From NCBI GenBank assembly GCA_025210395.1, contig JAOARV010000067.1, positions 186,001 to 250,000 on the forward strand: a stretch of 64,000 nt of DNA, written 5' to 3'. A model generated the notes under the pieces. It had not been told where the DNA came from. It did not search any database and saw nothing but the letters and a program-made list of their open reading frames with translations. Below, in pieces: positions 62,284-64,000 of the stretch. The translations under genes and the position numbers were made by a program. Within the stretch, counting starts at the first letter, position 1; each line of letters begins with the position of its first letter. The stretch comes from Marinisporobacter sp. (GTDB taxonomy: Bacteria > Bacillota > Clostridia > Peptostreptococcales > Thermotaleaceae).

Positions 62284-63749
62284 GATAAATCCTCCTCTAC
62301 TTTTTTAATAGTGTCCATAAGTGCCTTTGCTTTCCTAAGAGTCTCATCAAATTCACTTTCTGGATTTGAGTCAGCAACAATTCCTGCACCTGCCTGTATA
62401 TAAGCCCTATTGTTTTTAAAAACAATAGGGCTTATAGCGATACAGGTATCCATATTTCCATTAAAACCTAGATATCCAACAGCACCTGCATATACCCCTC
62501 TTTTATGATTTTCTAATTCATCAATAATTTCCATTGCCCTTATCTTTGGAGCACCTGATACAGTTCCAGCAGGAAAACAAGCTATTAAACTATCATACAT
62601 ATCACAATCATCTCTCATTTTTCCAATTACATTTGATACGATATGCATTACATGAGAATACTTTTGAATCTCCATAAACTGATTGACCTCAACAGTTCCA
62701 AACTCTGATATCTTTCCAATATCATTTCTTGCTAAGTCCACAAGCATCAAGTGTTCTGCTCGTTCCTTCTCGTCTTTTAGTAAAGATTCCATATGTTTTT
62801 CATCTTCTTCTATATTTTTCCCTCTAGGTCTTGTACCTGCTATAGGGCAGGTCTCAACAATATCTCCCTTTACTTTCACCAGAAGTTCTGGTGATGAACC
62901 TACTAAATGATATTCTCCAAAATCTATATAAAACATATATGGTGATGGATTTAAGCTTCTTAAAGTTCTATAAGCCTTAAATGGATTAATTTCTGTTTCT
63001 ATCTTTAATCTTTGTGATAATACAACTTGAAATATATCTCCATTTCTTATATACTCTTTTGCCTTTAAAACCTTTTTCATAAAAGTTTCTTTTGTTTCAT
63101 TACTCAAATAATCTATTTTCCCTGAAACTTTTCCTTGATCCTCCCTATCTAAATTATTTTTAAGTATTTCTTTTTTTATTTTCTCCAGTCTATTGATTGC
63201 ATCTTTATATTGATTTTCAACATGGCAATTGGTTGGTACATTTACAATAATCTTAATCTTTTGTTTTACATGATCATAAACAATGACCTCCTCAGTCAAT
63301 AAAAGATGTACATCTGGCATTTCTATATCATCAAAATTTATATTTTTTAATTTTTCATAATTCCTTATAACGTCATATCCTATATATCCAACTGCACCTC
63401 CAACAAAATCAGCTATCCCATCTATTTGAGCCATTTTATAATCATTCATTAAATCTTTTAATATCTTTAGTACATTTCCTTTTTTAGTAATAACTTCATT
63501 TTTTTTATAGATCATCACACGATCCCCATAACTCTTAATGATCATGAATGGATTTCTCCCAATATATGAATACCGTCCCCACTTATCGCCTCCCTCAACA
63601 CTCTCTAAAAGATAACTATTATTGTTTTTGCAAAGCTTTTTAAAAATAGTAATAGGGGTATCTATATCCCCTTCCATTTCCAGACAAATAGGAACCATCT
63701 TTGAACTTTCACTTACTATTTTAAATTTTTGGTAATCTGGATAAATCAT
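62280..63749 (-). CDS. trpE: anthranilate synthase component I
   Basis: Converts chorismate to anthranilate using TrpG ammonia. In the 489-residue product the Trp-feedback motif LLES is at residues 47-50; catalytic parts are SPYMFYIDFGEYHLVGSSPE, ETCPIAGTRPRGK, HLMLVDLARNDIG and FPAGTVSGAPKIRAMEIIDE. The ATG at 63749 has GAGGAGTG; an open frame that extends to 63791 runs into the upstream terminator and is rejected. First gene of trpE-G-D-C-F-B-A, controlled by the T-box elements ahead of it. Confidence 0.95.
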   Translation of the reverse strand: MIYPDYQKFKIVSESSKMVPICLEMEGDIDTPITIFKKLCKNNNSYLLESVEGGDKWGRYSYIGRNPFMIIKSYGDRVMIYKKNEVITKKGNVLKILKDLMNDYKMAQIDGIADFVGGAVGYIGYDVIRNYEKLKNINFDDIEMPDVHLLLTEEVIVYDHVKQKIKIIVNVPTNCHVENQYKDAINRLEKIKKEILKNNLDREDQGKVSGKIDYLSNETKETFMKKVLKAKEYIRNGDIFQVVLSQRLKIETEINPFKAYRTLRSLNPSPYMFYIDFGEYHLVGSSPELLVKVKGDIVETCPIAGTRPRGKNIEEDEKHMESLLKDEKERAEHLMLVDLARNDIGKISEFGTVEVNQFMEIQKYSHVMHIVSNVIGKMRDDCDMYDSLIACFPAGTVSGAPKIRAMEIIDELENHKRGVYAGAVGYLGFNGNMDTCIAISPIVFKNNRAYIQAGAGIVADSNPESEFDETLRKAKALMDTIKKVEEDLS

Positions 63750-63773
63750 ATTCTCACTCCTCATATATGAAAT

Positions 63774-64000
63774 AAAAAAAAAGCATTTCATCCCTATAAT
63801 TAGGGACGAAATGCTTTACATTCCGCGTTGCCACCCATGTTAGAAATAATACTATCCTAAATAAATAACAAAACAATCCAAAATAAAAAACACTTCATCC
63901 TATATTTAGGACGAAATGTTTATATTCCGCGTTGCCACCTATTATTAGATAGTATTTCTATCTCACTCTTCATAAGTACGGAAATAGATTCATCTATTTC
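63774..64000 (-). promoter_or_regulatory. T-box leader of trpE with two tandem antiterminator/terminator units (5' part outside window)
   Basis: Two copies of the T-box core GGGTGGCAACGCGG type occur on the minus strand at 63823-63836 and 63927-63940 (the second begins AGGTGG), 104 bases apart. Each is followed by a strong terminator stem and T-run: proximal stem 63782-63815 with T-run near 63774, distal stem 63889-63920 with T-run at 63884-63888. Only about 50 bases separate the distal terminator from the proximal core, too few for a second Stem I. So this seems one T-box with a duplicated decision module. Stem I and the specifier codon lie beyond base 64000; a Trp specifier is expected from the operon. 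Confidence 0.85.

Noticed and set aside
63750-63791. Longer trpE start at 63791
   Set aside because: The extension would run into the T-run and stem of the T-box terminator, and the ATG at 63749 has a proper ribosome site.

Overview
This 64 kb window is AT-rich chromosomal DNA of an anaerobic low-GC Firmicute of the class Clostridia. The signs are a selenocysteine-containing glycine/betaine reductase system (Stickland-type amino-acid reduction), T-box and leader-peptide attenuators, GGAGG ribosome sites, VanW/G5 and DUF3160 cell-surface proteins, and many clostridial families (DUF89, DUF503, Lon-like protease, TGS-uridine kinase). A relative of Alkaliphilus or Crassaminicella is my guess; the genus is not established. 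There is no rRNA, insertion sequence, prophage or CRISPR array.

Layout. 0-2 kb: end of a cobalamin operon (cobU-cobS-cobC). 2-7 kb: DUF2225 protein, VanW/G5 protein, initiator tRNA and an FtsA-like ATPase. 7-17.8 kb: Stickland reductase island in two minus-strand operons. One is trxB-trxA-grdA-grdC-grdD, followed after a terminator by an odd thioredoxin. The other is grdI-grdH-BCCT transporter, probably for betaine. GrdA and GrdH each read through an in-frame TGA as selenocysteine. Both promoters carry the same AT-rich 17-bp-period inverted repeats at the same distance from the -35 box, and a TetR-like gene lies beside the second. 18-24 kb: nth, DUF503, and an RND efflux operon (adaptor, pump, TetR) with a probable operator. 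24-47 kb: mixed housekeeping and surface genes (Lon-like protease, two signal peptidases, RusA-like nuclease, CapA/DUF3160/FG-GAP surface cluster, deoD, mnmA, chemoreceptor-like protein, flavodoxin, DUF89, nfo, SOD, nucleoside kinase, CBS protein, degenerate receiver with zinc ribbon, HEPN-like protein, RluA-type synthase).

47-64 kb is a supercluster holding the whole shikimate pathway and the Trp branch: aroF-tyrA-aroB-aroA-aroC-pheA-aroE-aroK-aroQ, a second aroF, and trpE-G-D-C-F-B-A, all on the minus strand. Together they turn erythrose-4-phosphate and PEP into chorismate, prephenate, phenylpyruvate, 4-hydroxyphenylpyruvate and tryptophan. Only the aromatic aminotransferase is missing.

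The most striking regulatory structure is here. Each DAHP synthase gene (aroF) has its own strong promoter and then a 52-53 residue leader peptide packed with Phe, Tyr and Trp codons. An intrinsic terminator follows, and a short segment near the end of the leader ORF is complementary to that terminator's 5' arm. These look like twin aromatic attenuators. The trp operon is instead preceded by T-box decision elements, two in tandem within the visible part, so the cluster appears to sense aromatic supply at three points.
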